A DNA stretch of 64,000 nt from Rathayibacter oskolensis. Its GTDB lineage: Bacteria > Actinomycetota > Actinomycetes > Actinomycetales > Microbacteriaceae. Where the stretch lies: the NCBI RefSeq assembly GCF_900177245.1, contig NZ_FXBM01000001.1, positions 1,612,001-1,676,000 of the forward strand. The letters are read 5' to 3'. Position 1 is the stretch's first letter. Each line of letters opens with the position of its first letter. The translations under genes and the position numbers were made by a program. Positions 1 through 8,408 of this stretch are shown piece after piece. The notes below the pieces were generated by a model. It did no database searches. It had not been told where the DNA came from and worked only from the letters and a program-made list of their open reading frames with translations.

Positions 1-59
1 TCACCGTCACCGAGTCGGGGATCACCGTCGTCGGCAAGGGCGTCGTCGTCCGCCCGTAG
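1..59 (+). CDS. C-terminal fragment, probably glucose-1-phosphate adenylyltransferase (partial)
   Basis: Only the last 18 codons are inside the window, read from base 3 to a TAG stop at 57-59. The residues read TVTESGITVVGKGVVVRP. The hydrophobic, Gly/Val-rich ending resembles, from memory, the C-terminal beta-helix tail of actinobacterial GlgC (ADP-glucose pyrophosphorylase), and I recall glgC near serB in related genomes. The fragment is too short to prove this; any protein with a beta-rich C-terminus could fit. Confidence 0.35.
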   Translation, partial: TVTESGITVVGKGVVVRP

Positions 60-142
60 CACCCCCGCGGGCCGAGAGCACCGCTCCTCCGGGAGCACCG
101 CGTCCGCGCGCCGGCGACGCGGACCGACCGATTGGCCCGCCC

Positions 143-802
<660 letters not shown>

Positions 803-841
803 CGCTCGGTCTCCGAAGGCCGACGCGAGCGTCCAGGCGAG

Positions 842-1552
842 TCAGTGACCCATCCCGAGGCCGCCGTCGACGGGGATGACGGCGCCGGAGATGTAGTCGG
901 CCTCCTCCCCCGCCAGCCAGCGGGTCACCCGAGCGACCTCGGCGGCCGTGCCGTAGCGGGCGAGCGGGATGCTCGAGCGGTACTCCGCCTGCTGCTCGGC
1001 CGAGAGCTCCGCGGTCATGTCGGTCTCGATGAATCCCGGGGCCACGACGTTGGCGGTGATGTTGCGGGCGCCGAGCTCCCGGGTGAGCGAGCGGGCGAAG
1101 CCGACGAGCGCCGCCTTCGAGGAGGAGTAGTTGATCTGACCGGGCGATCCGTAGAGCCCCACCACGCTCGAGATCAGGACGATCCGGCCGAAGCGCTGCT
1201 TGAGCATGCCCTTCGATGCGCGCTTCACCACGCGGAAGGCCCCGGTGAGGTTCGTGTCGATGACCGAGGTGAAGTCCTCCTCCGACATCCGCAGCAGGAG
1301 CGTGTCGCGGGTGATCCCCGCGTTCGCGACGACGACCTCGACCGAGCCGAGCTCCGCCTCGACCTGGGTGAACGCCGCGTCGATGGAGGCGGTGTCCGTC
1401 ACATCCGCGACGACCGTCAGCGAGCCCGCAGGGCCGGAGCCGGACCGCGCGGTGACCGCCACCCGGTGACCCGCCGCCACGAACTCCTCGGCGATGGCGT
1501 AGCCGATCCCTCGGTTGCCTCCGGTGACGAGAACGGTGCGCGGCGTGGTCAT
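842..1552 (-). CDS. fabG: 3-oxoacyl-ACP reductase (SDR family)
   Basis: A 236-residue classical short-chain dehydrogenase. It shows the Rossmann motif TGGNRGIG at residues 10-17, NAG at 77-79, and the catalytic triad S129 with Y142 and K146 (YSSSK). By family it reduces 3-oxoacyl-ACP with NADPH in fatty acid elongation. The body resembles FabG and mycobacterial MabA, and the end (DYISGAVIPVDGGLGMGH) is typical of that group. An AGGAGG ribosome site sits just before the ATG at 1552. There is no fatty-acid synthase cluster beside it, so assignment to the FAS-II cycle rather than another 3-oxoacyl substrate rests on sequence alone. Confidence 0.85.
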   Translation of the reverse strand: MTTPRTVLVTGGNRGIGYAIAEEFVAAGHRVAVTARSGSGPAGSLTVVADVTDTASIDAAFTQVEAELGSVEVVVANAGITRDTLLLRMSEEDFTSVIDTNLTGAFRVVKRASKGMLKQRFGRIVLISSVVGLYGSPGQINYSSSKAALVGFARSLTRELGARNITANVVAPGFIETDMTAELSAEQQAEYRSSIPLARYGTAAEVARVTRWLAGEEADYISGAVIPVDGGLGMGH

Positions 1553-1682
1553 GGTGTCCCTCCTGCCGGCACACGGGCAGCGCCGGACGACCCGTACATC
1601 CTAGAGGCGCCTCGCGCAACAGATTCCGGGAAGCCGGGGGGCGGGCCTCGTGCCCTGCCCGGCGACGTAGGCTTGCAGGGCT

Positions 1683-2042
1683 GTGAAACCCCGCGAATCG
1701 CTCACCACTCTCCCGCCGTCACCGACCGCCGAGAGGCGCTCCCGCCTGATCAAGTACTCGATCGCGATGAGCATCAGGATGATCTGCGTGTTCTGCCTCA
1801 TCTTCGCGCAGGGATGGTGGCTGCTCTTCTTCGCACTCGGCGCCATCGTGCTCCCCTACTTCGCCGTCGTGCTCGCCAATGTCGGCAGCTCGGGCGAGAG
1901 CGGGAACGTCGAGCGACCGGGCGCCGTCGTCCTGGCTCGACCGGTCCCGCCGATGCCGGGCTACCCGACGGGCGGCGAACCCCGCGCCGACGGATCGGCG
2001 GATTCCGCCCGGGGCGGCGATCCGGCGGAGGGCCGGCGATGA
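1683..2042 (+). CDS. DUF3099 domain membrane protein
   Basis: A 119-residue protein with two adjacent hydrophobic segments (about 28-46 and 48-68) and a Pro/Arg/Gly-rich, charged tail. The core around KYSIAMSIRMICVFCLIF matches my memory of DUF3099, an actinobacterial family of unknown function. The start is GTG at 1683. A TAGGCT box at 1668-1673 lies nine bases upstream, so the mRNA leader would be very short. Its stop overlaps the ATG of the next gene (ATGA), so it is probably the first gene of a three-gene operon with the Cys protein and SURF1. Confidence 0.75.
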   Translation: MKPRESLTTLPPSPTAERRSRLIKYSIAMSIRMICVFCLIFAQGWWLLFFALGAIVLPYFAVVLANVGSSGESGNVERPGAVVLARPVPPMPGYPTGGEPRADGSADSARGGDPAEGRR

Positions 2043-2272
2043 TCTCCCTCGGCTCGCAGCCGGAGGCGCAGACCTGCTCGCGGGCGGGATGCACCCTCAT
2101 CGCGAGCTGGGCCCTCGAGTGGCGGAACCCCAGGATCCACACGGAGGACCGCCGCAAGACCTGGCTCGCCTGCGGCGAGCACCTCGACTACCTCCGCGAG
2201 TTCCTCGCCGCGCGGGAGTTCCCGCTCGAGGTGAAGCCGCTCCACACGCTCGACAAGGGCACGGCCCGGTGA
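2039..2272 (+). CDS. Conserved small cysteine-containing actinobacterial protein (unknown function)
   Basis: A 77-residue protein read from ATG at 2039, overlapping the DUF3099 stop by four bases and itself overlapping the GTG of the SURF1 gene (GTGA). It carries CSRAGC near the N-terminus and LACGEH in the middle, a C-X4-C...C-X2-H arrangement that could bind a metal such as zinc. The WRNPRIH segment between them looks conserved in relatives I remember, but no function is known to me. The tight coupling to SURF1 suggests, by inference only, a role near the respiratory membrane. Confidence 0.7.
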   Translation: MISLGSQPEAQTCSRAGCTLIASWALEWRNPRIHTEDRRKTWLACGEHLDYLREFLAAREFPLEVKPLHTLDKGTAR

Positions 2273-3132
2273 GCGGGGTCGCGCCGAAGGCGTCCTGGCG
2301 GTTCGCCTTCTCGCGCCGCTGGTTCGGCTACCTCGCGCTGACCGTCGTGTTCGCCGTCGCCTGTGTGCTGCTGAGCCGCTGGCAGGTCGCGCGTCTCGAC
2401 GAGGCCTCGTCGACGAACCGGCTCGTCAGTGCGAACTGGACCGCGGATCCGGTGCAGCTGGACAGCCTCCTCGGCGCGGACGCCGACTGGGACGACGCCT
2501 TCGAGTACCGCCTCGTCGAGGTGACCGGCGAGTACGAGACCGACGACCAGACGCTGGTGCGCAACCGGCCCTACAACGGCAACCCCGGCTTCGAGATCCT
2601 CACGCCGCTCCGCCTGGCGGACGGCAGCGTCTTCGTCGTCGACCGCGGCTGGGTGCCCGTGGGCTCGGAGCAGGACTCCCCCGACGTCATCCCGGCTCCG
2701 CCCGAGGGCGAGGTGACGGTCACGGTGCGCCTCAAGCCCGGAGAGGGTCGGATCGAGGGACGCTCCGCTCCCGCCGGTCAGATCGCCACCATCCAGCTCG
2801 ACGACCTCTCGGCGCAGCTGGACGAGCCGATCAGGACATCGGCCTACGGCCTCCTCGTCGCGGAGGAGCCGGCACCCGTCGACGCGCCTCCGCTCGCCGC
2901 GATCAAGCCGGTCGCAGACGAGGGGCTGCACATCAGCTACGCCATCCAGTGGGTCCTCTTCGCCCTGATGGGGTTCGGCGGACTGGGCTGGGCGATCCGG
3001 CACGAGTACCGCATCCGCAACGCCGAGGACCCCGACGTCATCGCTGCCGAGGAGCGCCGCGAGGAGCGACGACTCCGCCGCGGGCGCACCGACGCCGAGA
3101 TCGAGGACGAGCTGCTCGACGCGTCCCGCTGA
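2269..3132 (+). CDS. SURF1 family cytochrome oxidase biogenesis protein
   Basis: A 287-residue inner-membrane protein with one transmembrane helix near residues 16-36 (YLALTVVFAVACVLLSRWQ), a large extracytoplasmic domain, and a second helix near 225-245. The RNRPYNGNPGFEILTPL and VFVVDRGWVP stretches are the SURF1 signatures. By family it helps insert heme A into subunit I of the aa3 oxidase, which fits ctaA and ctaB 8 kb away. The charged tail (EERREERRLRRGRTDAEIEDE) is cytosolic. The start is the GTG at 2269 inside the upstream stop; upstream codons in this frame belong to a shadow of the DUF3099 gene. Confidence 0.88.
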   Translation: MSGVAPKASWRFAFSRRWFGYLALTVVFAVACVLLSRWQVARLDEASSTNRLVSANWTADPVQLDSLLGADADWDDAFEYRLVEVTGEYETDDQTLVRNRPYNGNPGFEILTPLRLADGSVFVVDRGWVPVGSEQDSPDVIPAPPEGEVTVTVRLKPGEGRIEGRSAPAGQIATIQLDDLSAQLDEPIRTSAYGLLVAEEPAPVDAPPLAAIKPVADEGLHISYAIQWVLFALMGFGGLGWAIRHEYRIRNAEDPDVIAAEERREERRLRRGRTDAEIEDELLDASR

Positions 3133-3201
3133 CGCCCGGGGCACCTCCCGCTCGTCGAACCGCGGTCAGCTCGCGAGGATCGGCCGATCCGGCGAGCCGG
3201 A

Positions 3202-3219
3202 CGGGCTTCCGCGAGCCCG
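3202..3219. terminator. Weak hairpin between convergent genes
   Basis: CGGGCT and AGCCCG form a 6-bp stem with a 6-base loop in the gap between the SURF1 stop and the ABC-F stop. There is no T-run, so a terminator role is only suggested by position. Confidence 0.3.
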
Positions 3220-3234
3220 GAACAGGCAGTACAG

Positions 3235-4833
3235 CTAGGCGAGCGTGATCAGGTCGAGGTAGTCGGCGGTCCAGTGGTCCTCGGTGCCCTCGGGCATGAT
3301 CAGCACCCGCTCGGGGTTGAGCGCCTCGACCGCGCCCTCGTCGTGACTGACCAGCACGACCGCGCCCTCGTAGTGCGCGAGCGCATCCAGGATCTCGTCG
3401 CGGCTGGCAGGGTCGAGGTTGTTCGTCGGCTCGTCGAGCAGCAGCACGTTCGCCCCCGAGACGACGATCATCGCCAGCGCGAGGCGGGTCTTCTCGCCAC
3501 CCGACAGCACGCCGGCTGGCTTGTGGGAGTCGTCGCCCGTGAAGAGGAACGAGCCCAGCACCCGGCGCGCCTCGGTCTCGGTGAGGTTAGGGCTCGCCGA
3601 CACCATGTTCTCGAGCACCGAGCGCTTGACGTCGATCGTCTCGTGCTCCTGTGCGTAGTAGCCGATCCGGAGCCCGTGGCCGGCCTCGATCGAGCCGGTG
3701 TCGGGAGCGTCCACGCCGCCGAGGATGCGCAGCAGCGTGGTCTTGCCCGCACCGTTCAGCCCGAGGATCACCACCTTCGACCCGCGGTCGATGGCGAGAT
3801 CGACCGCCGTGAAGATCTCGAGCGAGCCGTAGCTCTTCGAGAGGTTCTCGGCCTGCAGCGGCGTGCGGCCGCACGGCATGGGCGTCGGGAAGCGGAGCTT
3901 GGCGACGCGGTCGACCGCGCGCACCTCCTCGAGCCCGCTGAGCATCCGCTCGGCGCGGGCGACCATCTGGTGGGCCGCGGCGGCCTTGGAGGCCTTGGCG
4001 CCGAAGCGGGCCGCCTGCAGCTGGAGGGCGCCCGCCTTCTTCTCGACGTTGACGCGCTCCTTCTTGCGGCGCTCCTCGTCGGCGGCGCGCTGGCGCTGGT
4101 AGTTCTTCCAATTCATGTTGTAGACGTCGATGACCTGGCGGTTGGCGTCGAGGTAGAAGACGCGGTTCACCGTCTCGCCGACGAGCTCGATGTCGTGGCT
4201 GATGACGATGAAGCCGCCGCGGTAGCCCTTCAGGAACTCGCGGAGCCAGACCACGGAATCGGCGTCGAGGTGGTTGGTCGGCTCGTCGAGGATGAGCGTG
4301 CTGGCGTCGGAGAAGAGGATGCGCGCGAGCTCGATGCGTCGGCGCTGACCTCCGGAGAGCGTCTTCAGCGGCTGGTCGAGGATGCGGTCGGGGAGGTTGA
4401 GGTTGCTCGCGATCGACGCCGCCTCGGCCTCGGCCGCGTAGCCGCCGAGCGAGAGGAAGCGATCGGTGAGGTTGCCGTACTTCTTCATCCCCGCCTCGCT
4501 CTCGGCGGGGTCGGCGCTCGACATCGCGACGGTCGCCTCCTGCATGCCGAGGACCAGCTGACCGAGACCGCGGGCGTCGAGGATGCGCGTGCGCGCGAGC
4601 TCCTCGGGATCGCCGGAGCGCGGGTCCTGCGGGAGGTAGCCGATCTCGCCGCCGCGGTCGACGGTTCCCTTCGCCGCGATCAGGTCACCCGCGAGCACCT
4701 TGGTGAGCGTCGTCTTCCCGGCTCCGTTGCGGCCGACGAGGCCGACCTTGTCGCCGTCGCCGACCCGGAAGGAGACGTTCTCCATCAGGAGTCGGGCGCC
4801 GACTCGGAGTTCGAGGTCGTGCACGCTGAGCAC
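3235..4833 (-). CDS. ABC-F family ATPase (EttA/Uup-like)
   Basis: A soluble tandem ATP-binding cassette protein without membrane domains. Cassette 1 has Walker A GRNGAGKTT, signature LSGGQRRRIEL and Walker B LILDEPTNHLD. Cassette 2 has GLNGAGKTT, LSGGEKTRLAL and LLLDEPTNNLD. A Lys/Arg-rich linker (NWKNYQRQRAADEERRKKE) separates them. ABC-F proteins act on the ribosome; the exact role of this actinobacterial subgroup is not established. I chose GTG at 4833 (532 residues) because homologues begin LSVHDLELRV. A frame-extending TTG at 4887 lacks a ribosome site and adds unconserved sequence. It is transcribed divergently from bioY. Confidence 0.85.
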   Translation of the reverse strand: MLSVHDLELRVGARLLMENVSFRVGDGDKVGLVGRNGAGKTTLTKVLAGDLIAAKGTVDRGGEIGYLPQDPRSGDPEELARTRILDARGLGQLVLGMQEATVAMSSADPAESEAGMKKYGNLTDRFLSLGGYAAEAEAASIASNLNLPDRILDQPLKTLSGGQRRRIELARILFSDASTLILDEPTNHLDADSVVWLREFLKGYRGGFIVISHDIELVGETVNRVFYLDANRQVIDVYNMNWKNYQRQRAADEERRKKERVNVEKKAGALQLQAARFGAKASKAAAAHQMVARAERMLSGLEEVRAVDRVAKLRFPTPMPCGRTPLQAENLSKSYGSLEIFTAVDLAIDRGSKVVILGLNGAGKTTLLRILGGVDAPDTGSIEAGHGLRIGYYAQEHETIDVKRSVLENMVSASPNLTETEARRVLGSFLFTGDDSHKPAGVLSGGEKTRLALAMIVVSGANVLLLDEPTNNLDPASRDEILDALAHYEGAVVLVSHDEGAVEALNPERVLIMPEGTEDHWTADYLDLITLA

Positions 4834-4911
4834 TGTGCTGTCCGTTCTCGCCAAGAAATGGCGGTCCGTTCGGGAGGTGTGGGGCAAGAGGCCGCGATGC
4901 GGCAGCCCCCT

Positions 4912-4917
4912 AGTATA
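4912..4917 (-). promoter_or_regulatory. -10 box for the ABC-F gene
   Basis: On the minus strand the bases read TATACT inside an A/T island that is rare in this genome. A start about seven bases downstream would give a leader of roughly 70 nt before the GTG at 4833. No convincing -35 element is visible. Confidence 0.45.
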
Positions 4918-5006
4918 TTTCCTGAGCCGCGGGGCCGGTTCACGTCCGCTTCCCGCGGACGCATTCGATCCTCGCTCTCGGGCGACCCGGTCTTGGGAGA
5001 ACAGAC

Positions 5007-5612
5007 ATGTCCGACTACTCGCTCGCTCCGTCGCGTCCGGTCCTCGCGGACCGCCTGTTCGCGCGCTCGATCGCCACCGATCTGATCCTCGTCGTCGCCG
5101 GCGCCGGCCTCACCGCCGCCATGGCGCAGCTCTACATCCCGATGTGGCCCGTGCCGTTCACCGGGCAGACCTTCGCGGTGCTGCTGGTCGGCACGACCCT
5201 CGGAGCCCTCCGCGGCGCGCTGTCGATGCTCGTCTACGCGCTGGTCGGTGCGCTCGGCGCTCCGATCTTCACCGAGGCCTCCGGTGGCTGGTCCGTCATC
5301 GCCGGGCCGACCGGCGGCTACATCGTCGGCTTCCTCCTCGCCGCGGTCGTCACCGGCTGGCTCGCCCAGCGCGAGTGGGACCGCCGCGTCGTCGGCACCC
5401 TGGTCACCTTCCTCGCGGGGACGGCCACGATCTACCTCGTCGGCCTTCCCTGGCTCGCCACCGCGCTCGGCTCGCTCGGCTACCCGGCCGACCTCGGCTC
5501 GGTGCTGAACGCCGGTCTGGTGCCGTTCCTCGTCGGCGACCTGCTCAAGGCGCTCCTCGCCGCAGCGCTGCTCCCCGCCGGCTGGGCCCTGCTCTCGCGA
5601 CGCACTCGCTGA
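5007..5612 (+). CDS. bioY: BioY family biotin transporter (S component)
   Basis: A 201-residue integral membrane protein with about six hydrophobic segments. It has the BioY-type stretch MAQLYIPMWPVPFTGQTFAV and the Gly-rich loop IAGPTGGYIVGFLLAAVVTG. BioY binds biotin with high affinity and works alone or with the energising ECF ATPases BioM/BioN; neither lies next to it here, so it either borrows a shared ECF module or works alone. A GGGAGA ribosome site precedes the ATG at 5007. Single-gene unit closed by a strong bidirectional terminator. Confidence 0.88.
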   Translation: MSDYSLAPSRPVLADRLFARSIATDLILVVAGAGLTAAMAQLYIPMWPVPFTGQTFAVLLVGTTLGALRGALSMLVYALVGALGAPIFTEASGGWSVIAGPTGGYIVGFLLAAVVTGWLAQREWDRRVVGTLVTFLAGTATIYLVGLPWLATALGSLGYPADLGSVLNAGLVPFLVGDLLKALLAAALLPAGWALLSRRTR

Positions 5613-5623
5613 TCGCGGCGCAG

Positions 5624-5671
5624 CGAACGACGAAGGGCCCGGAGGTTCGCCTCCGGGCCCTTCGTCGTTCG
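5624..5671. terminator. Bidirectional terminator between bioY and the suf operon
   Basis: A near-perfect inverted repeat of about 20 bp per arm built around AAGGGCCCGGAGG and its complement, with a short TTCG-type loop. It sits between two convergent genes and can stop transcription from both sides. Confidence 0.85.
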
Positions 5672-5676
5672 CGTGG

Positions 5677-6009
5677 CTAGATCGAGAAGCCGAGAGCGCG
5701 CATCATGTCGCGGCCGTCCTCGGTGATGCGCTCGGGGCCCCACGGCGGCATCCAGACCCAGTTGATCCGGAAGGCCTCGACGATCCCGTCGAGCGACTCG
5801 GCGGTCTGCTCCTCGAGCACGTCGGTGAGCGGGCAGCCGGCGGAGGTGAGCGTCATGTGGATGACGAGCGCGTCGTTCTCGTCGTCCCAGCCCAGGTCGT
5901 AGATGAGGCCGAGGTCGACGACGTTGACCCCGAGCTCGGGATCCATGACGTCCTTGAGCGCCTCCTCGACCTGGTCGAAGAGCTTGGGCTCGAGTGTGGT
6001 GACGGCCAT
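5677..6009 (-). CDS. DUF59/MIP18 metal-sulfur cluster assembly factor (SufT-like)
   Basis: A 110-residue protein with the DUF59 signature DPELGVNVVDLGL (about 23-35) and the conserved cysteine C59 in TSAGCP. The family takes part in Fe-S cluster maturation or transfer. It is the last gene of the suf operon, two bases after the sufC stop, which supports that role. The C-terminus (WMPPWGPERITEDGRDMMRALGF) is the usual SufT ending. It could be called sufT; I leave the symbol empty because naming varies. Confidence 0.87.
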   Translation of the reverse strand: MAVTTLEPKLFDQVEEALKDVMDPELGVNVVDLGLIYDLGWDDENDALVIHMTLTSAGCPLTDVLEEQTAESLDGIVEAFRINWVWMPPWGPERITEDGRDMMRALGFSI

Positions 6010-6011
6010 GA

Positions 6012-6773
6012 TCAGGCCGTCGCCGGGATGAGGAAGCGGTCGTAGCCCTCGTCCTCGAGTCGGGTCGCCAGCTCCTTGCCGCCCTGCTCGGCGACGCGGC
6101 CGGCGACGAAGACGTGCACGAAGTCGGGCTCGATGTAGCGCAGGATCCGCGTGTAGTGCGTGATCAGCAGCACGCCGAGTCCGGTCGTCGCGTGGGCGCG
6201 GTTCACGCCCTCCGAGACGATCTTGAGCGCGTCGACGTCGAGGCCGGAGTCGGTCTCGTCGAGGACGGCGAAGCGGGGCGCGAGCAGCTCGAGCTGGAGG
6301 ATCTCGTTGCGCTTCTTCTCACCGCCCGAGAAGCCCTCGTTCACGTTGCGCGAGGCGAAGGAGGGGTCCATCTTGAGATTGGACATCGCCGACTTGACGT
6401 CCTTCGTCCAGGTGCGGATCGCCGGCGCCTCGCCGTCGATCGCGGTCTTCGCGGTACGGAGGAAGTTCGTGTTCGTCACTCCGGGGATCTCGACCGGGTA
6501 CTGCATCGCGAGGAAGAGACCCGCGCGGGCGCGCTCGTCTACCGTCATGTCGAGCACCTCGACGCCGTCGAGGGTGATCGAGCCGCCGTCGACGTGGTAC
6601 TTGGGGTGACCCGCGATCGTGTAGGCGAGCGTCGACTTGCCCGACCCGTTCGGGCCCATGATCGCGTGGATCTCACCCTGGTTGATGGTGAGGTCGACAC
6701 CGCGGAGGATCTGCTTGGTCCCCTGCTCGGTCTCGACACTGACGTGGAGATCGCTGATCTGGAGAACGGACAT
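6012..6773 (-). CDS. sufC: Fe-S cluster assembly ATPase SufC
   Basis: A 253-residue ABC ATPase of the SufBCD scaffold, which builds Fe-S clusters in the cytosol. Walker A is GPNGSGKST (40-48). The SufC-specific signature GFSGGEKKRNE lies near 147-157, with Walker B LDETDSGLD at 171-179, where E173 is the catalytic base. It directly abuts the Rieske ferredoxin gene (stop to start without gap) and the DUF59 gene, so the genes are translated from one message. Confidence 0.95.
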   Translation of the reverse strand: MSVLQISDLHVSVETEQGTKQILRGVDLTINQGEIHAIMGPNGSGKSTLAYTIAGHPKYHVDGGSITLDGVEVLDMTVDERARAGLFLAMQYPVEIPGVTNTNFLRTAKTAIDGEAPAIRTWTKDVKSAMSNLKMDPSFASRNVNEGFSGGEKKRNEILQLELLAPRFAVLDETDSGLDVDALKIVSEGVNRAHATTGLGVLLITHYTRILRYIEPDFVHVFVAGRVAEQGGKELATRLEDEGYDRFLIPATA

Positions 6774-7103
6774 TCAGACTTCCTTCGTGACGGTCGGGTC
6801 GATGTAGACGTCGCCGTCGATGATCTCGACGGCGAAGACGGGGACCGGCTCGTAGGCCGGCAGGTTGAGCGGGGCACCGGTGCGGAGCGAGAACTGCGAC
6901 CCGTGGGCCCAGCACTCGAGGGTCTCGCCCTCGACGAACCCCTCGGACAGCGAGATCTCGCCGTGCGTGCAGGTGTCGCCGATGGCGTGGATCTCGCCGG
7001 CGGAGTCCTGGACGACGGCGATGGCGACGCCGTCGACCTCCACGCGCATGGCCTGGTTCGGCACGAGCTCGGACACCGAGCAGATCATGGCGGCGTTGCT
7101 CAT
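6774..7103 (-). CDS. Rieske-type non-heme iron oxygenase ferredoxin subunit
   Basis: A 109-residue Rieske [2Fe-2S] ferredoxin. The ligands are C45-X-H47 (CTHGEISLSEG) and C64-X2-H67 (CWAHGSQF). It is embedded between sufD and sufC, its ATG overlapping the sufD stop (ATGA). Such ferredoxins are common in actinobacterial suf operons; a role as electron donor or cluster acceptor during assembly is inferred from position, not shown by sequence. No oxygenase alpha subunit lies nearby, so a catabolic oxygenase role is unlikely. Confidence 0.88.
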   Translation of the reverse strand: MSNAAMICSVSELVPNQAMRVEVDGVAIAVVQDSAGEIHAIGDTCTHGEISLSEGFVEGETLECWAHGSQFSLRTGAPLNLPAYEPVPVFAVEIIDGDVYIDPTVTKEV

Positions 7104-8338
7104 GCCGAGACCTCCGACGGGCGGGAGCCGGTCTGGCCGGCGCTGTTCGCGAGCTCGGCCTCGATCGCGAGCTGGAGGCGGTCCTCGAGCTCGGCGACCT
7201 TGATCTGCTGCACGATCTCGCTGAGGAACCCGCGGACGACCAGGCGGCGCGCCTCGTCCTCGGCGATGCCGCGGGACTGCAGGTAGAAGAGCTGCTCGTC
7301 GTCGAAGCGGCCGGTGGCGGAGGCGTGGCCGGCACCGGCGATGTCGCCGGTCTCGATCTCGAGGTTCGGGATCGAGTCGGCGCGCGTGCCGTCCGAGAGG
7401 ACGAGGTTGCGGTTCTGCTCGTAGCTGTCCGTGCCTGTGGCGCGGTTGCGGATGAGGACGTCGCCGATCCAGACCGTGCGCGCTCCCTCGCCCTGCAGGG
7501 CACCCTTGTAGGTCACCCGGCTGCGGGTGTCGGGGGCGTCGTGGTCGACGTAGACCTGCTGCTCGAGGTGCTGACCGCCGTCGGCGAAGTAGAGGCCGAA
7601 GAGCTCGGCGTCGCCTCCGCGCTCGACGAGGTGGGCGGACGGATTCACGCGGACGACCGAGCCGCCGAGCGTGACGACGATGTGCTTGACCTTCGCGTCG
7701 CGGCCGATGCGGAGGAAGTGGTTGGCGAGGTGCCGGGCGTCGTCGTCCCACTCCTGGAGGGTCACCACGGTGAGCTGCGCGCCCTCGCCGACGAGGATCT
7801 CGACGTTCTCGGCGAGCGTCGCCGCACCCTCGTTCTGGAGGACGACGACACCGCGCGCGTAGGGAGCGGCCTCGATGATCGTGTGCGCCGCGCGAGGCCC
7901 GGAGCCGAGGCCCGAGCGGATCAGCGTCGCGACCTTCTCGTCCTCGCCGCTCACGCGGATCGCGAGCGCCTGCTCGAACTGCGACCAGGCGTTCGCCGCC
8001 GCGCGGTCCTCGGGCAGACCGGCGGTGCCGATCCGCTGGTCGTCGCGCCCGACCCACGAGACGTCGACTCCCTCGACGGGGGCCGTCTCGAGCGGGGTGG
8101 CCGAGCCGTCGAGGTCGCCGCCGATCAGATCGCCTAGCCGCGCCACCGGCGTCAGCTTCCAGGCGACCTCACGGCCGGTGACCGTCTCGAACGCGTCGAC
8201 GTCCGTCGAGGCGAAGCGCTCGGAGCGCGTCTGCACGGGCGTGAACGCCCCGTCGGAGTGGGCGGTGATGCCCAGGCGCGCAGCGGCGTCCGCGCCGTCG
8301 ACCGCGGGGGTCGTCTCGGCGCTCGTGGGGACCGTCAT
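7100..8338 (-). CDS. sufD: Fe-S cluster assembly protein SufD
   Basis: A 412-residue scaffold subunit that pairs with SufB. The right-handed beta-helix core is visible as repeated short strands (VVVLQNEGAATLAENVEILVGEGAQLTVVTLQ is part of it), followed by the SufBD signature VRVNPSAHLVERGGDAELFGLYFADG and the C-terminal GRFDDEQLFYLQSRGIAEDEARRL helix. The length fits actinobacterial SufD. It lies 70 bases after sufB and overlaps the ferredoxin gene by four bases. Confidence 0.93.
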   Translation of the reverse strand: MTVPTSAETTPAVDGADAAARLGITAHSDGAFTPVQTRSERFASTDVDAFETVTGREVAWKLTPVARLGDLIGGDLDGSATPLETAPVEGVDVSWVGRDDQRIGTAGLPEDRAAANAWSQFEQALAIRVSGEDEKVATLIRSGLGSGPRAAHTIIEAAPYARGVVVLQNEGAATLAENVEILVGEGAQLTVVTLQEWDDDARHLANHFLRIGRDAKVKHIVVTLGGSVVRVNPSAHLVERGGDAELFGLYFADGGQHLEQQVYVDHDAPDTRSRVTYKGALQGEGARTVWIGDVLIRNRATGTDSYEQNRNLVLSDGTRADSIPNLEIETGDIAGAGHASATGRFDDEQLFYLQSRGIAEDEARRLVVRGFLSEIVQQIKVAELEDRLQLAIEAELANSAGQTGSRPSEVSA

Positions 8339-8408
8339 CAGGCGGTGGTTCCTTTCGCAGTGTGCAGGGCGCCCCTGGTGGGCGCCCCGGTGGAGACGGG
8401 GAGAGCGA

